A stretch of 64,000 nt of DNA from Chachezhania sediminis (GTDB taxonomy: Bacteria > Pseudomonadota > Alphaproteobacteria > Rhodobacterales > Rhodobacteraceae): contig NZ_VOPH01000004.1 in the NCBI RefSeq assembly GCF_009765275.1, positions 62,001 to 126,000 on the forward strand, written 5' to 3'. The notes beneath the pieces were generated by a model. The model was not told the origin of the DNA and searched no databases. It saw only the letters and a program-made list of their open reading frames with translations. Positions 8,677 through 17,809 of this stretch are shown one piece after another (the first letter of the stretch is position 1; each line of letters opens with the position of its first letter). Made by a program: the position numbers and the translations under genes.

Positions 8677-9303
8677 TCATGTCAGGGCCGTGCCGATGAC
8701 GGCGCGGACGGCCCGGGCCACCGTTTCGACCGGACCGTCGCCGTCGACGACGCGAAAGCGGCCAGGGTGAGAGGCAGCCAGCTGCAGGAAGCCCGCACGC
8801 ATCCGTTCCTGAAGGTCCAGCCCGAAGCCTTCGAAGCGGGTATCGCGGCCGTGCCGCCCCAGCGCGCGGGACAGGCCCGTGACAGGGTCCATGTCGATCA
8901 GGACGGTCAGGTCGGGTTCGCGCCCGATCATCAGGTCATGCAGCGCATCGACCTTGTCGCGCAGGTCGCCGCGGGACAGGCCCTGATAGACGCGGGTCGA
9001 GTCCGCGAAGCGGTCGCAGATCACGACCTGGCCCGCCGCCAGCGCGGGGCCGATGGTGCGTTCCATGTGGTCGCGGCGCGCGGCGGTGAACAGCAGGATT
9101 TCCGTTTCGGCCGACCAGCGATCCGGATCGCCGTTCAGGACAAGATTGCGGATCTCCTCGGCGCCGGGCGATCCGCCGGGCTCGCGCGTCAGCAGAACCG
9201 GACGACCCTCGGCCTCCAGCGTCTTGGCAAGGTGACGGGCCTGGGTCGACTTGCCCGACCCGTCGATCCCTTCGAACGATACGAAAAGCCCGGGTGACGT
9301 CAC
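8677..9303 (-). CDS. tmk: Thymidylate kinase
   Basis: Phosphorylates dTMP to dTDP. The 208 residues include the P-loop FEGIDGSGKSTQ (about 9-20), the DR(E/Y)-type TREPGGSPGAEEIR segment and the dTMP-binding CDRFADSTRVYQG. The start is GTG at 9303, overlapping the carboxypeptidase stop by four bases (GTGA). It belongs to the operon running from the SPOR lipoprotein to the MBL gene. Confidence 0.94.
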   Translation of the reverse strand: MTSPGLFVSFEGIDGSGKSTQARHLAKTLEAEGRPVLLTREPGGSPGAEEIRNLVLNGDPDRWSAETEILLFTAARRDHMERTIGPALAAGQVVICDRFADSTRVYQGLSRGDLRDKVDALHDLMIGREPDLTVLIDMDPVTGLSRALGRHGRDTRFEGFGLDLQERMRAGFLQLAASHPGRFRVVDGDGPVETVARAVRAVIGTALT

Positions 9304-10481
9304 GTGGCGCCCTGCAGCGGCAGGCCGACCTTGGCCAGCAGCTTCCTGGCCGAAATCGCCAGCTTCGACACGAAGCCGGCCTTGGGCACGTCGGCGGCGG
9401 CGACCAGCGGGACCACCAGCGGCTCCATCTGCGCGCCCAGCGGCACGACCAGTTCGCCCAGAACCTGTCCCTTGGCGATCGGCGCCTGGACCGGTCCGTC
9501 ATAACGGATCTCGGCGTCCAGCTTGTCCGGAACCGGGTAGGGCATCAGCGCCACCAGCGGTTTGTCGACGACCAGGTCTACCGATCGCCGCCGGCCGAGC
9601 CAGACGTCCGCGGTGCCGATCGTTTCACCGGCCTGGGCAAGGGTCTTGGAGGCAAAGCCGCGAAACGACCAGTCGAGGATCGCCGCCGCCTCCTCTCGCC
9701 GCTGCGCCTCGCTGTCCATCCCGGTCAGCACGAAGATCACCCGCCGCCCGTCGCGTTCGGCCGATCCCACCAGACCGTAGCCGGCTTCGGACGTGTGCCC
9801 GGTCTTCAGCCCGTCGGCGCCGCCGCCCAGCGCCAGCAGCGGGTTGCGGTTGTGGACATTGGCGGGTGCGCGGCCGTCGAAATCGTATTCCTTGATCGCG
9901 AAATAGGGATAGAAATCCGGGAAATCCGTGATCAGGTGGTTGGCGAGGATCCCAAGATCCCGCGCCGACATGTACTGCGCCGGGTCCGGCCAGCCATTGG
10001 AATTGGCAAAGTGCGAATTCGTCATCCCCAGGTCCTTGGCCCGCTGGGTCATCATCCGGGCAAAGCCGGCCTCGGACCCGTCCGGGCTCAGCGCCTCGGC
10101 GATCACGGCGGACGCGTCGTTGCCCGACAGCACGATGATCCCCTTCAGCAGATCGTCGACCTTCACCCGGTCGGTCGTGTCCAGGAACATTGTCGATCCG
10201 CCATAGGACATCGCGTGGCTGGAGACGGGCAGCGTTTCCTCCAGCGACAGGCGCCCGGTCTTGATCGCTTCCAGCGCCAGATAGATCGTCATCAGCTTCG
10301 ACATCGAAGCCGGTGGCAGCGGCGCGTCGGCATTTTTGGCCAGAAGCACGGTGCCGGTATTGTGGTCCAGCACGAAGGCCGACCGTGCCGGCGTGTCATA
10401 GGCAAGCGCCGCACCGGCCCACAGGATCAGGGACGCGAGAAGGGCCGGAAGAAGGGCTGCGGGAGAGAACAATCGGGACAT
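9300..10481 (-). CDS. D-alanyl-D-alanine carboxypeptidase (PBP5/6 family)
   Basis: Trims the terminal D-Ala of peptidoglycan stem peptides in the periplasm. The 393-residue protein has a signal peptide (about 1-27, ending ALA), the serine active-site SxxK as SMSK at 59-62, SGN in VLSGNDASAV and KTG in GLKTGHTSEAG. A C-terminal beta domain follows, as in PBP5. ATG 10481 is preferred because GAGGAG precedes it by a few bases and the signal peptide begins there; the frame stays open upstream. It overlaps tmk by GTGA and follows the SPOR lipoprotein gene. Confidence 0.92.
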   Translation of the reverse strand: MSRLFSPAALLPALLASLILWAGAALAYDTPARSAFVLDHNTGTVLLAKNADAPLPPASMSKLMTIYLALEAIKTGRLSLEETLPVSSHAMSYGGSTMFLDTTDRVKVDDLLKGIIVLSGNDASAVIAEALSPDGSEAGFARMMTQRAKDLGMTNSHFANSNGWPDPAQYMSARDLGILANHLITDFPDFYPYFAIKEYDFDGRAPANVHNRNPLLALGGGADGLKTGHTSEAGYGLVGSAERDGRRVIFVLTGMDSEAQRREEAAAILDWSFRGFASKTLAQAGETIGTADVWLGRRRSVDLVVDKPLVALMPYPVPDKLDAEIRYDGPVQAPIAKGQVLGELVVPLGAQMEPLVVPLVAAADVPKAGFVSKLAISARKLLAKVGLPLQGAT

Positions 10482-10561
10482 GGGCTCCTCAATGAGGCTT
10501 CGGTCGTTGGGATACAAGGTCGGGCGACAGAACGATAGCGGGCTGCAGGCTTTTGTGTCCT

Positions 10562-11113
10562 TCACCTCTGCGCGAATGGCAATGGGGCAGCAGCAAGGGA
10601 CATCAGGTCGGTCCTGGCGCGGGTCGGCTCGGTCTCGTCCACGAGGCCGTCCAGCTGGTCGTCCGTCAGGTCCGGGATACCGGGTATTTCGGGCGGTCCG
10701 GGGATGTCGACCGGCTGTGCCGGCGCGCGCAGGGCGGTCACGTCCAGCACCGCCGGGTCGCCCGGGGGCATGCCGAGGTCCGAGGCCGCGTCGGATGAGA
10801 TCTGGAGGCCCGTCCCACTGGTGCGCCGCAGCAGGGCGCCGGTGGTCGTGGCGCCGTTTTCGGTGTTGCGGATGATGGCGCGGCCGGGGGCGGTGACGGA
10901 AGGATGCGCCACCCAAGCCCCGCCCAGCGACGGGCGGCCATCCCAGATGCCGGCCTCGGTCACGTGAAAGTCTTCGGGGGCCTCGGTATCGCCCCCGGGC
11001 AAGGGGGCGTCATGGGGGCGGTCGGGTGCCGGGCTTGCGGCATCGCATCCGGTCAGGGCCAATCCGGTCGCGATGGTCGCGGCGATCCGGACCCATGCGG
11101 GCGAGCGGCCCAT
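10562..11113 (-). CDS. SPOR-operon lipoprotein next to the DD-carboxypeptidase
   Basis: A 183-residue secreted lipoprotein. From ATG 11113 the N-terminus has a basic n-region, a hydrophobic stretch and lipobox LTGC with the acylated Cys at 23. The body contains GIWDGRPSLGGAWVAHPSV and RAIIRNTENG, the conserved pattern of the RlpA/SPOR-type proteins that sit beside dac genes in Rhodobacteraceae; the recognisable part is the double-psi-like domain, and the SPOR repeat itself is short or absent. An open frame reaches 11200, but that part is made of 12-base tandem repeats and is less likely coding. Probable role: cell-wall or septal binding. Confidence 0.75.
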   Translation of the reverse strand: MGRSPAWVRIAATIATGLALTGCDAASPAPDRPHDAPLPGGDTEAPEDFHVTEAGIWDGRPSLGGAWVAHPSVTAPGRAIIRNTENGATTTGALLRRTSGTGLQISSDAASDLGMPPGDPAVLDVTALRAPAQPVDIPGPPEIPGIPDLTDDQLDGLVDETEPTRARTDLMSLAAAPLPFAQR

Positions 11114-11120
11114 TTCTAGG

Positions 11121-11168
11121 CCCAGTGTCAGGGCCCGTGTCAGGCCCAATGTCAGGTCCGGTGCCGTG
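11121..11168. repeat. 12-base tandem repeats upstream of the SPOR lipoprotein gene
   Basis: Three clear units, CCCAGTGTCAGG, GCCCGTGTCAGG and CCCAATGTCAGG, lie head to tail from 11121 to 11156, with a decayed fourth unit to 11168. They end eight bases upstream of the ATG at 11113 (minus strand) and therefore occupy the leader or promoter of the operon. A multiple-of-three unit would keep any upstream frame open. Confidence 0.7.
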
Positions 11169-11315
11169 CCCGTCGCCGTTATGCCCTGTTGCGTGCCCAT
11201 GGCCTACCTCGTCCGGTTTGCCGGTTCTTGGATGCGGCCGGGGGACGTCGATACCCCGGTCGCATGACGGCAGTGTAGCGCCCTGCCGAGGCCATGGAAA
11301 GCGCGGGGGTGCCCT

Positions 11316-12476
11316 CTAGATCCTGCTCTCCCGGATCGCCTGGATGCTGCGTTCGCGCCGGTCCAGCCACCAGCCGTACTGGTCGGGCCAGGTGCCGAAA
11401 TCGTTCACGCCCATCTCGTAGGCCTGGTGCCTCAGCCAGAACGGATCGTAAAGCGCTTGCCGGCCGATGGCGATCAGGTCGGCCTGTCCGGCCTCCAGCG
11501 CCGCTTCGGCCTGGGGGCCGTCCAGGATCATGCCGACGCCCTGTGTGGCGATATCGACCTTGGTCCGGATCTCGGCCGAATAGTCCAGCTGGAAGCCCAA
11601 TCCCAGCATCCGCCCGTCGGTGATCCGCGTCCGGCCCTGGTTTCCGCCCGATGAACAGTCGATCACGTCGACGCCCAGCGCCTTCAGCTCGCCCGCAAGG
11701 ATGACGCTATCCGAAATCTCCCACCCGCCTTCGAACCCGTCGATGGAAGAGATGCGGAAGAACAGCGGCTTGCCGGCGGGCCAGACGCCGCGCACGGCCT
11801 CGGCCACTTCCAGCGCCAGCCGCATCCGGCCCTTCAGGTCGCCGCCATATGCATCGGTCCTGTCGTTCGACAGGGGCGACAGGAAGGTCTGAAGCAGATA
11901 GCCGTGGGCGCCGTGGATCTCGACGAAGTCGCAACCCAGCCGGTCGGCACGCGTTGCGGCATCGGCGAAGGCCTGGACCAGCAGGGCGATGTCGGTCCGG
12001 TCCATCTCCTTCGGCACCAGCCAGCCGTCGGACACGGGCATGGCGCTGGCGCCCTTGATCTCCCACGGCATGTCGCCGCGGGCGCGATCCTCGGCCCCCA
12101 GCGCGCCATTGCCGAACCAGGGCCGCTGCATGGACGCCTTGCGCCCGGCATGGGCCAGCTGGATCCCCGCCAGCGCCCCGCAGGAGCGGATGAAGTCGAT
12201 GGCCGGGCGCAGCGCCTCGGCATGGGCATCGGACCACAGGCCGATATCGCCATGGGTGATCCGGCCTTCCGGCAGCACCGCCGCGGCCTCGGTCATCACT
12301 GCGCCGAACCCGCCCTTGGCCAGTCCGCCCAGGTGGACCAGGTGCCAGTCGCCGGCGAACCCGTCGGTTGCCGCGTACTGGCACATCGGTGCCACGGTCG
12401 CGCGGTTGGGAAAGGTCGTGTCGCGCAGGGTCAAAGGCTGGAACAGCAGCGGCAGGGAAACGGGTGACGCGGTCAT
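11316..12476 (-). CDS. NADH:flavin oxidoreductase / old yellow enzyme family (YqjM-like)
   Basis: A 386-residue FMN TIM-barrel ene-reductase. Signatures are PNRATVAPMCQYAATDG (FMN site with the YqjM-class Cys in MCQY), the GIQLAHAGRKAS strand, FVEIHGAHGYLLQTFLSP with the substrate His pair, and DRTDAYGG. Known enzymes reduce activated alkenes using NAD(P)H; the physiological substrate is unknown. ATG 12476 matches the family N-terminus; the upstream extension is not conserved-looking. The gene is monocistronic by layout, with about 200 bases before the SPOR gene and a divergent YceI gene upstream. Confidence 0.88.
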   Translation of the reverse strand: MTASPVSLPLLFQPLTLRDTTFPNRATVAPMCQYAATDGFAGDWHLVHLGGLAKGGFGAVMTEAAAVLPEGRITHGDIGLWSDAHAEALRPAIDFIRSCGALAGIQLAHAGRKASMQRPWFGNGALGAEDRARGDMPWEIKGASAMPVSDGWLVPKEMDRTDIALLVQAFADAATRADRLGCDFVEIHGAHGYLLQTFLSPLSNDRTDAYGGDLKGRMRLALEVAEAVRGVWPAGKPLFFRISSIDGFEGGWEISDSVILAGELKALGVDVIDCSSGGNQGRTRITDGRMLGLGFQLDYSAEIRTKVDIATQGVGMILDGPQAEAALEAGQADLIAIGRQALYDPFWLRHQAYEMGVNDFGTWPDQYGWWLDRRERSIQAIRESRI

Positions 12477-12775
12477 GGCGGGGCGCTTTCGGTCTGGAAA
12501 CGCCGCCACGCTGGCAGCTTGGGGACTGTCGCGCAAGGCTTGCGGACGGAAACGACACGTGCCCCGGCGCGGGCCGTACCGTCGGGCGGGACGTCGGGCG
12601 GGCAACGGTTTCCTAAACTATTTCCGGTATTGCCGTCAGGTAAATCCGTTGCAGGAAGGCCATCCTGCGCGGGAAATTCGCATGCGCACCAAATCGGAAG
12701 GCGCCCCAACGCACAGTTGCGTGTATGACGCTGCGCACCACCACCGGCACCGGCACGACCACGGACCCGAGCTGT

Positions 12776-13369
12776 ATGAACACCACCGACCGCCGCGCGT
12801 TCCTGTTCGGACTCTCCGCCCTGCCACTGGCCGCGGCGATGGCACCGCGCGGGGCAGAGGCGGGTCTCTTGAAGTTCCGTCTGCTGCCCGAGGCCAGCTC
12901 GGTCGCCTTCTCGTTCAAGCTGGCCGGGATCCGGCGCACCGGCAAGATGCCGATCCGGACGGCCGAGATCGACATCGACCGGGGCGATCCACAGTATTCG
13001 ACCGTCGACGTCACCGTCGATGCGGCACGGGCCTCGACGCGTCTGCCCTTCGTGGCCGAGGCGATGCGTTCGTTCAGCGTGCTGAACGTCGACCAGTTTC
13101 CCACGATCCACTTCGTTTCGACCCGGGTCCGGCCGGGCCCGTCGGGCATTCTGGCAGGTGGCGGAGAGATCGACGGCGACCTGACCATGCGCGGCATCAC
13201 GCGGCCCGTGACCTTCGGCGTCAAGGTCGGCCCCGCGACGAAAGGCGACCAGATGGCAATGCAACTGATCGGCGATCTTTCCCGGTCGGCCTTCGGCGCC
13301 AGCGGCTTTTCCGAACTGGTCGGCGACAAGATCCAGCTGGACGTCATGGCGACGCTGGTCCCAGGCTGA
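12776..13369 (+). CDS. YceI-family periplasmic protein
   Basis: A 197-residue lipocalin-like isoprenoid-binding protein of the YceI type. A twin-arginine-like leader NTTDRRAFLFGLSAL starts the chain, with cleavage likely after GAEA. The body has the YceI pattern SSVAFSFKLAGI, RSFSVLNVDQFPTIHF and LTMRGITRPV. YceI proteins bind polyprenyl quinones or related lipids in the periplasm. An in-frame codon at 12725 would add 17 residues, but ATG 12776 places the signal peptide correctly; no strong ribosome site was seen for either. Confidence 0.82.
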   Translation: MNTTDRRAFLFGLSALPLAAAMAPRGAEAGLLKFRLLPEASSVAFSFKLAGIRRTGKMPIRTAEIDIDRGDPQYSTVDVTVDAARASTRLPFVAEAMRSFSVLNVDQFPTIHFVSTRVRPGPSGILAGGGEIDGDLTMRGITRPVTFGVKVGPATKGDQMAMQLIGDLSRSAFGASGFSELVGDKIQLDVMATLVPG

Positions 13370-13541
13370 CCCGTGCCGGTTCAATGACGGCCCATTACCT
13401 GCGCCCCTATACCCGGCGTCCCGATACCCTGCGTCAACGGCGCGCGCTTTCCATGCCGCTTTCAACGGTCCGGCCAAAAGCGACCTGCAAGGTCGAAAAG
13501 CGGCGCGCTTTCGCGGCCGGCCCATTCTCTACCTCGGTCTC

Positions 13542-14819
13542 ATGCGCCTTCTGATCACTCTTGCCGCCCTCTATATTTCCGTTGCCATGCTGCAGCTGTC
13601 GTCGGGCGGTGTCGCGCCGCTGGACGTGCTGTCCGGGATGGCGCTGGGCTTCACCTCGTCGCAGATCGGTCTTCTGGGATCGGCCCATTTCGTGGGCTTC
13701 TTCGTCGGCTGCTGGTGGGCGCCGCGGCTGATGGGGACCGTGGGCCATTCGCGCGCCTATTCCGTCTTCACCGCCACCGGGGCCATGGGACTTCTGGCCC
13801 ATACGCTGACCCAGGATCCCACGGCCTGGGCCCTGTTGCGGGTGGCGTCGGGCATGTGTGTGGCGGGCTGCTATACCGTGATCGAGGCCTGGCTGAACAC
13901 CTCGGTCACGAACGAGACGCGGGGCCGCGCCACCGGCACCTATCGCGTGGTCGACATGGGCGCCTCGATCGTGGCGCAGCTGATGATCGGCGTGCTGGAG
14001 CCTGCGGTCTATGTCTCCTACAACCTGCTGGCGCTTCTGTGCTGCGCGGCGCTTCTGCCGCTGGCACTGACCCGGCTGCCGCAACCGGCCACGACCCAGG
14101 CCTCGCGCCTGCGGCCCAACCTGGCCTGGGGGCGGTCGCCCCTGGCCGTGGCGGGGGTGATCGTATCGGGCCTGACGGCAGCTGGCTTCCGGATGGTTGG
14201 CCCCCTCTACGGGACCGAGGTGGGCCTGAGGGCCGAGGATGTCGGCCTGTTCCTGGCGGCCTGGGTCCTGGGCGGTGCGCTGGCGCAGTACCCCGCGGGC
14301 TGGGCGGCCGACAAATACGACCGGCGCTGGGTGCTGATCGGCTTTTCGGTCCTGTCGGTCGTGGCCTCTGCCGCGATGATGATCTTCCAGGACACGGGCC
14401 AGGTGGGGGTCATGATCTCGGCCATGTTCTTCGGGCTGTCGACCTTCCCGATCTATTCCATCGCCACCGCCCACGCCCACGACTTTGCCGAGGATCACGA
14501 ACGGGCCGAACTGTCGGCGGCGCTGATGTTCTTCTATGCCGTGGGCGCCATCGCCAGCCCGCTGCTGGGCGCGCTGCTGATCGAACGGTTCGGGCCGGCG
14601 GCGCTGTTCATCTTCCTTGGCGCGGGGCACGTGGTGCTGATCCTGTTCTCGGTCCTCAGGATGCGCGCGCGGCCTTCTGCGCCGACGCGGACACGCTACA
14701 TCTACACCCCGCGGACCACCTTCCTGATCGGCCGGCTGCTGGCCGACCGGCGCACGATGCGGTCCGGCGGCCGCAAGCCGGGCAGGGGCGAGGCGGAAGA
14801 GGACAGCATCGGGGGGTGA
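13542..14819 (+). CDS. MFS transporter (YcaD-like)
   Basis: A 425-residue inner-membrane protein with about twelve hydrophobic segments. The loop after the second helix, GCWWAPRLMGTVGHSRAYSVF, is the MFS motif A equivalent, and GCYTVIEAWLNTSVTNETRGR is typical of the YcaD/YfkF branch. A second motif A-like loop is GWAADKYDRR. The substrate is unknown. A 170-base leader with internally complementary sequence (CCGCTTT and AAAGCGG) precedes the ATG. metG follows 54 bases downstream. Confidence 0.87.
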   Translation: MRLLITLAALYISVAMLQLSSGGVAPLDVLSGMALGFTSSQIGLLGSAHFVGFFVGCWWAPRLMGTVGHSRAYSVFTATGAMGLLAHTLTQDPTAWALLRVASGMCVAGCYTVIEAWLNTSVTNETRGRATGTYRVVDMGASIVAQLMIGVLEPAVYVSYNLLALLCCAALLPLALTRLPQPATTQASRLRPNLAWGRSPLAVAGVIVSGLTAAGFRMVGPLYGTEVGLRAEDVGLFLAAWVLGGALAQYPAGWAADKYDRRWVLIGFSVLSVVASAAMMIFQDTGQVGVMISAMFFGLSTFPIYSIATAHAHDFAEDHERAELSAALMFFYAVGAIASPLLGALLIERFGPAALFIFLGAGHVVLILFSVLRMRARPSAPTRTRYIYTPRTTFLIGRLLADRRTMRSGGRKPGRGEAEEDSIGG

Positions 14820-14873
14820 CGCGCCCGGGGGCTTGCGCTATGACCCGCGCGCAATCTTCGCGGGATGGTCCTC

Positions 14874-16595
14874 ATGGCACGCATATTAATCACATCCGCG
14901 ATCCCTTACATCAACGGGATCAAGCACCTGGGCAACCTGGTCGGCTCGCAGCTGCCGGCAGACCTCTTTGCCCGGTACATGCGGATGCGCGGGCACGAGG
15001 TCCTGTTCCTCTGCGCGACCGATGAACATGGCACGCCGGCCGAACTGGCCGCGGCCAAGGCGGGCAAGCCGGTCGAACAGTACTGTGCCGAAATGCACGA
15101 GGTGCAAGCGGGCCTGGCCCGGGGCTTCGGGCTGAGCTTCGACCATTTCGGTCGCTCGTCTTCGCCCCAGAACCACAAACTGACGCAGCATTTCGCCGGC
15201 AAGCTGGACGAGGCGGGCCTGATCCGCGAGGTGACGGAACGCCAGTTCTATTCGCCGACAGACGGACGCTTCCTGCCCGACCGCTATATCGAAGGGACGT
15301 GCCCCAACTGCGGCTACGACCGCGCCCGCGGCGACCAGTGCGAGAACTGCACCAAGCAATTGGACCCGACCGACCTGATCGATCCGCGAAGCGCCGTGTC
15401 GGGTGCCACGGACCTGGAACTGCGGGATTCCAAGCACCTGTATTTGCGCCAGTCGGCGATGAAGGACGACCTGGACGCATGGATCACGTCGAAGACCGAC
15501 TGGCCGGTGTTGACCACGTCCATTGCCAAGAAATGGCTGCATGACGGCGACGGGCTGCAGGACCGGGGCATCACCCGCGACCTGAGCTGGGGCGTGCCGG
15601 TGATGAAGGGCGACGCGCCCTGGCCGGGGATGGAAGGCAAGGTCTTTTATGTCTGGTTCGATGCGCCCATCGAATACATCGCCTGTTCCCTGGAATGGGC
15701 CGAAGCACAGGGCCTGGGCGACGATGCCTGGGAACGCTGGTGGCGGACCGACAAGGGCGCGGACGACGTCCGCTATGTCCAGTTCATGGGCAAGGACAAC
15801 GTGCCCTTCCACACGCTGGGCTTCCCGGTCACGATCCTGGGCTCGGGCGAGCCCTGGAAGCTGGTCGATCACCTGAAGTCGTTCAACTACCTGAACTATG
15901 ACGGCGGGCAGTTTTCCACCTCGCAGGGGCGGGGCGTGTTCATGGACCAGGCTCTGGCGATCCTGCCGTCGGACTATTGGCGCTGGTGGCTGCTGAGCCA
16001 CGCACCGGAAAGTTCCGACAGCGAGTTCACGTGGGAGAACTTCCAGGTCTCGGTCAACAAGGACCTGGCGGATGTGCTGGGCAATTTCGTCAGCCGGATC
16101 ACCAAGTTCTGCCGGTCCAAGTTCGGCGAGGCGCTGCCCGAGGGCGGCGCCCCGGGCGAGCGCGAGGCGGCGTTGGCGGCAGAGCTGCAGACGCGGCTTC
16201 AGGCCTACGAGGGCTTCATGGAAGCGATGGAGGTCCGCAAGGCCGCGGCCGAACTGCGCGCGATCTGGGTCGCGGGCAACGAATACGCGCAATCAGCGGC
16301 CCCCTGGACGACCTTCAAGACCGACCCCGAGATGGCGGCGATGCAGGTCCGGACGGGGCTGAACCTGATCCGGCTCTACGCGGTCCTCAGCGCGCCGTTC
16401 ATTCCCGACACCGGGGCCCGGATGCTGGAAGCGATGGGCTGCGAGGACGCGGGCTGGCCGACGGATGTGGCCGAGGCCCTGAATGCCCTGCCGGTGGGCC
16501 ATGGCTTTACGGTGCCGGATGTGCTGTTCGCCAAGATTTCTGACGAGGACCGCGAAGGCTGGCAGGCGCAGTTTGCCGGCCAGCGGAAGGACTGA
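14874..16595 (+). CDS. metG: Methionyl-tRNA synthetase
   Basis: Charges tRNA-Met. The 573-residue protein has the class I HIGH box as HLGN (18-21, after AIPYINGIK), a zinc knuckle [17 protein letters not shown] (about 143-159) and [10 protein letters not shown]. The KMSKS site appears as QFSTSQGRG, losing both lysines; as I recall related alphaproteobacterial MetRS have KFSTS, so the change is partly a lineage feature. There is no C-terminal tRNA-binding domain. ATG 14874 is preferred to 14865 because the family begins [14 protein letters not shown]. Confidence 0.94.
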   Translation: MARILITSAIPYINGIKHLGNLVGSQLPADLFARYMRMRGHEVLFLCATDEHGTPAELAAAKAGKPVEQYCAEMHEVQAGLARGFGLSFDHFGRSSSPQNHKLTQHFAGKLDEAGLIREVTERQFYSPTDGRFLPDRYIEGTCPNCGYDRARGDQCENCTKQLDPTDLIDPRSAVSGATDLELRDSKHLYLRQSAMKDDLDAWITSKTDWPVLTTSIAKKWLHDGDGLQDRGITRDLSWGVPVMKGDAPWPGMEGKVFYVWFDAPIEYIACSLEWAEAQGLGDDAWERWWRTDKGADDVRYVQFMGKDNVPFHTLGFPVTILGSGEPWKLVDHLKSFNYLNYDGGQFSTSQGRGVFMDQALAILPSDYWRWWLLSHAPESSDSEFTWENFQVSVNKDLADVLGNFVSRITKFCRSKFGEALPEGGAPGEREAALAAELQTRLQAYEGFMEAMEVRKAAAELRAIWVAGNEYAQSAAPWTTFKTDPEMAAMQVRTGLNLIRLYAVLSAPFIPDTGARMLEAMGCEDAGWPTDVAEALNALPVGHGFTVPDVLFAKISDEDREGWQAQFAGQRKD

Positions 16596-16630
16596 ATTCA
16601 AAAGGGTTGCGCCGCGCAAGCGCGTCGCCC

Positions 16631-16662
16631 GGGGCGCGGCCGGCTGACGCCGGCCGCGCCCC
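16631..16662 (+). terminator. Perfect 14-bp stem-loop after metG (repeat copy 1)
   Basis: Arms 16631-16644 and 16649-16662 are perfectly complementary (GGGGCGCGGCCGGC and its complement) around a TGAC loop; TTGCCGTT follows. It lies 35 bases after the metG stop. The same sequence with flanking TTGCGCCGCGC...GCGCGTCGCCCGGGG recurs near 17276-17334, so it is both terminator-like and part of a small repeat family. Confidence 0.65.
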
Positions 16663-16684
16663 TTGCCGTTCCGGAGGGACGAAG

Positions 16685-17224
16685 ATGGTAGATGAGGTGT
16701 TGAAGGTCGTGATCGGCCCGGGCACCCCGGCGGATGCGGCGGCCCTGGCCCGGCTGCATGTCGAGGTCTGGCGCGAGACGTATCGAGACCTGGCCCCGGC
16801 CGAGGCCCACACCCTTCTGGACGAGGCCCGGCGTCTGCCGTACTGGACGCAGGTTCTGGACGCGGACGATGCCCTGACAGGGGTGCTGATCGCGCGGTCG
16901 GGGGCAGAGTTGGCCGGCGTCGCAAGCTTCGGTCCGGCGGGCCATCCGGCGCTGGAGAGCGCGGCGGAGATCAAGCATCTCTATGTGCGGGGGACGGCGC
17001 GGGGTGCCGGTCTGGGCGCCAGGCTTCTGGTCGCGGCGCTGGACTGGCTGCGGAGGCTGGGTTGCCGGGACGCGGCCCTGGCCGTGGTGCGCGAGAACGT
17101 CGCCGCGCGGCGGTTCTACCAGGCGATGGGCGGCACGGAGATCGGCGGCTTCACCGATCCGGGGCCGCTGTGGCGGTCGTCGAATATCGTGGTGAAATGG
17201 GACCTTGCCGGGACGGACGGCTGA
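16685..17224 (+). CDS. GNAT-family N-acetyltransferase
   Basis: A 179-residue acetyl-CoA-dependent acyltransferase. The core shows AEIKHLYVRGTARGAGLGARLL (beta4 and the acetyl-CoA pyrophosphate loop RGAGLG), ALAVVRENVAARRFYQAMGG (motif B) and a start LHVEVWRETYRDL common in the RimI-like branch. The acceptor is unknown. ATG 16685 has GGAGGG about six bases upstream. The gene is bracketed by two copies of a stem-loop repeat. Confidence 0.85.
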   Translation: MVDEVLKVVIGPGTPADAAALARLHVEVWRETYRDLAPAEAHTLLDEARRLPYWTQVLDADDALTGVLIARSGAELAGVASFGPAGHPALESAAEIKHLYVRGTARGAGLGARLLVAALDWLRRLGCRDAALAVVRENVAARRFYQAMGGTEIGGFTDPGPLWRSSNIVVKWDLAGTDG

Positions 17225-17275
17225 CTGCCAGAGGGTGGCAGCCGGGGGGTGACGGCCGATATCTGACGCTGGGAT

Positions 17276-17334
17276 TGCGCCGCGCCTTGCGCGCGTCGCC
17301 CGGGGGGGGCGCGTCCGGCTGACGCCGGCCGCGC
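17276..17334 (+). repeat. Stem-loop repeat, copy 2 (after the GNAT gene)
   Basis: Shares TTGCGCCGCGC, GCGCGTCGCCCGGGG and CCGGCTGACGCCGGCCGCGC with the region 16607-16660. The inner hairpin has arms 17309-17319 and 17324-17334 with one mismatch and the same TGAC loop. It sits between the convergent GNAT and rpiB genes, where it could end both transcripts. Confidence 0.6.
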
Positions 17335-17359
17335 GGGCCATTGGCGAGCGTCGTTCCGA

Positions 17360-17809
17360 TCAGCCTTCCAGCGCGGTGATCATGTCGACGCGGGTGGCAT
17401 GGCGGCCGCCTTCGAATTCCGCATCGAGGAAGGCATCGACGATATCCAGCGCCAGGCCTTCGCCCACGACCCGGGCGCCGATCGACAGCATGTTGGCGTC
17501 GTTGTGCTGGCGGATCATCCGGGCGGAAAACGCTTCGGAACAGACGCCGCAGCGGATGCCGGGGACCTTGTTCGCGGCCATCATGATGCCCTGGCCGGTG
17601 CCGCAGAGGATGATGCCGAGCGCGCAGTCGCCGGAGGCCACCATGCGGGCCGCGGCCTCGCCATGTTTGGGGTAATGCGTGCTCTCGGTCGTGGTCGGGC
17701 CGATATCGACGGCGGTCCAGCCGCGTTCGGCGATATGCCTGGCGATGGCCTGCCGCAGGTCGATGGCGGCGTGGTCGCTGGAAAGGACGATGCGCTTGGG
17801 GTCGGTCAT
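17360..17809 (-). CDS. rpiB: Ribose-5-phosphate isomerase B
   Basis: Interconverts ribose 5-phosphate and ribulose 5-phosphate. The 149 residues carry SSDHAAIDLR, THYPKHGEAAA and the catalytic-Cys loop LCGTGQGIMMAANKVPGIRCG, then NDANMLSIGARVVG. All RpiB signatures are intact. No sugar phosphate genes are adjacent; upstream lies a decayed 400-base stretch. Confidence 0.94.
   Translation of the reverse strand: MTDPKRIVLSSDHAAIDLRQAIARHIAERGWTAVDIGPTTTESTHYPKHGEAAARMVASGDCALGIILCGTGQGIMMAANKVPGIRCGVCSEAFSARMIRQHNDANMLSIGARVVGEGLALDIVDAFLDAEFEGGRHATRVDMITALEG

Noticed and set aside
9300-10916. Reading frame of the carboxypeptidase continuing 145 codons upstream of 10481
   Set aside because: It runs antiparallel across the SPOR gene frame and lacks a signal peptide; the ATG at 10481 has GAGGAG and a signal sequence.
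16607-16684. Upstream extension of the GNAT reading frame to 16607
   Set aside because: The extra 26 codons translate the stem-loop repeat; ATG 16685 has a good GGAGGG site.
17276-17334. tRNA-like or attachment-site reading of the repeated hairpins
   Set aside because: No CCA end, T-loop or anticodon arm can be drawn; the element is only a stem-loop with GC flanks.
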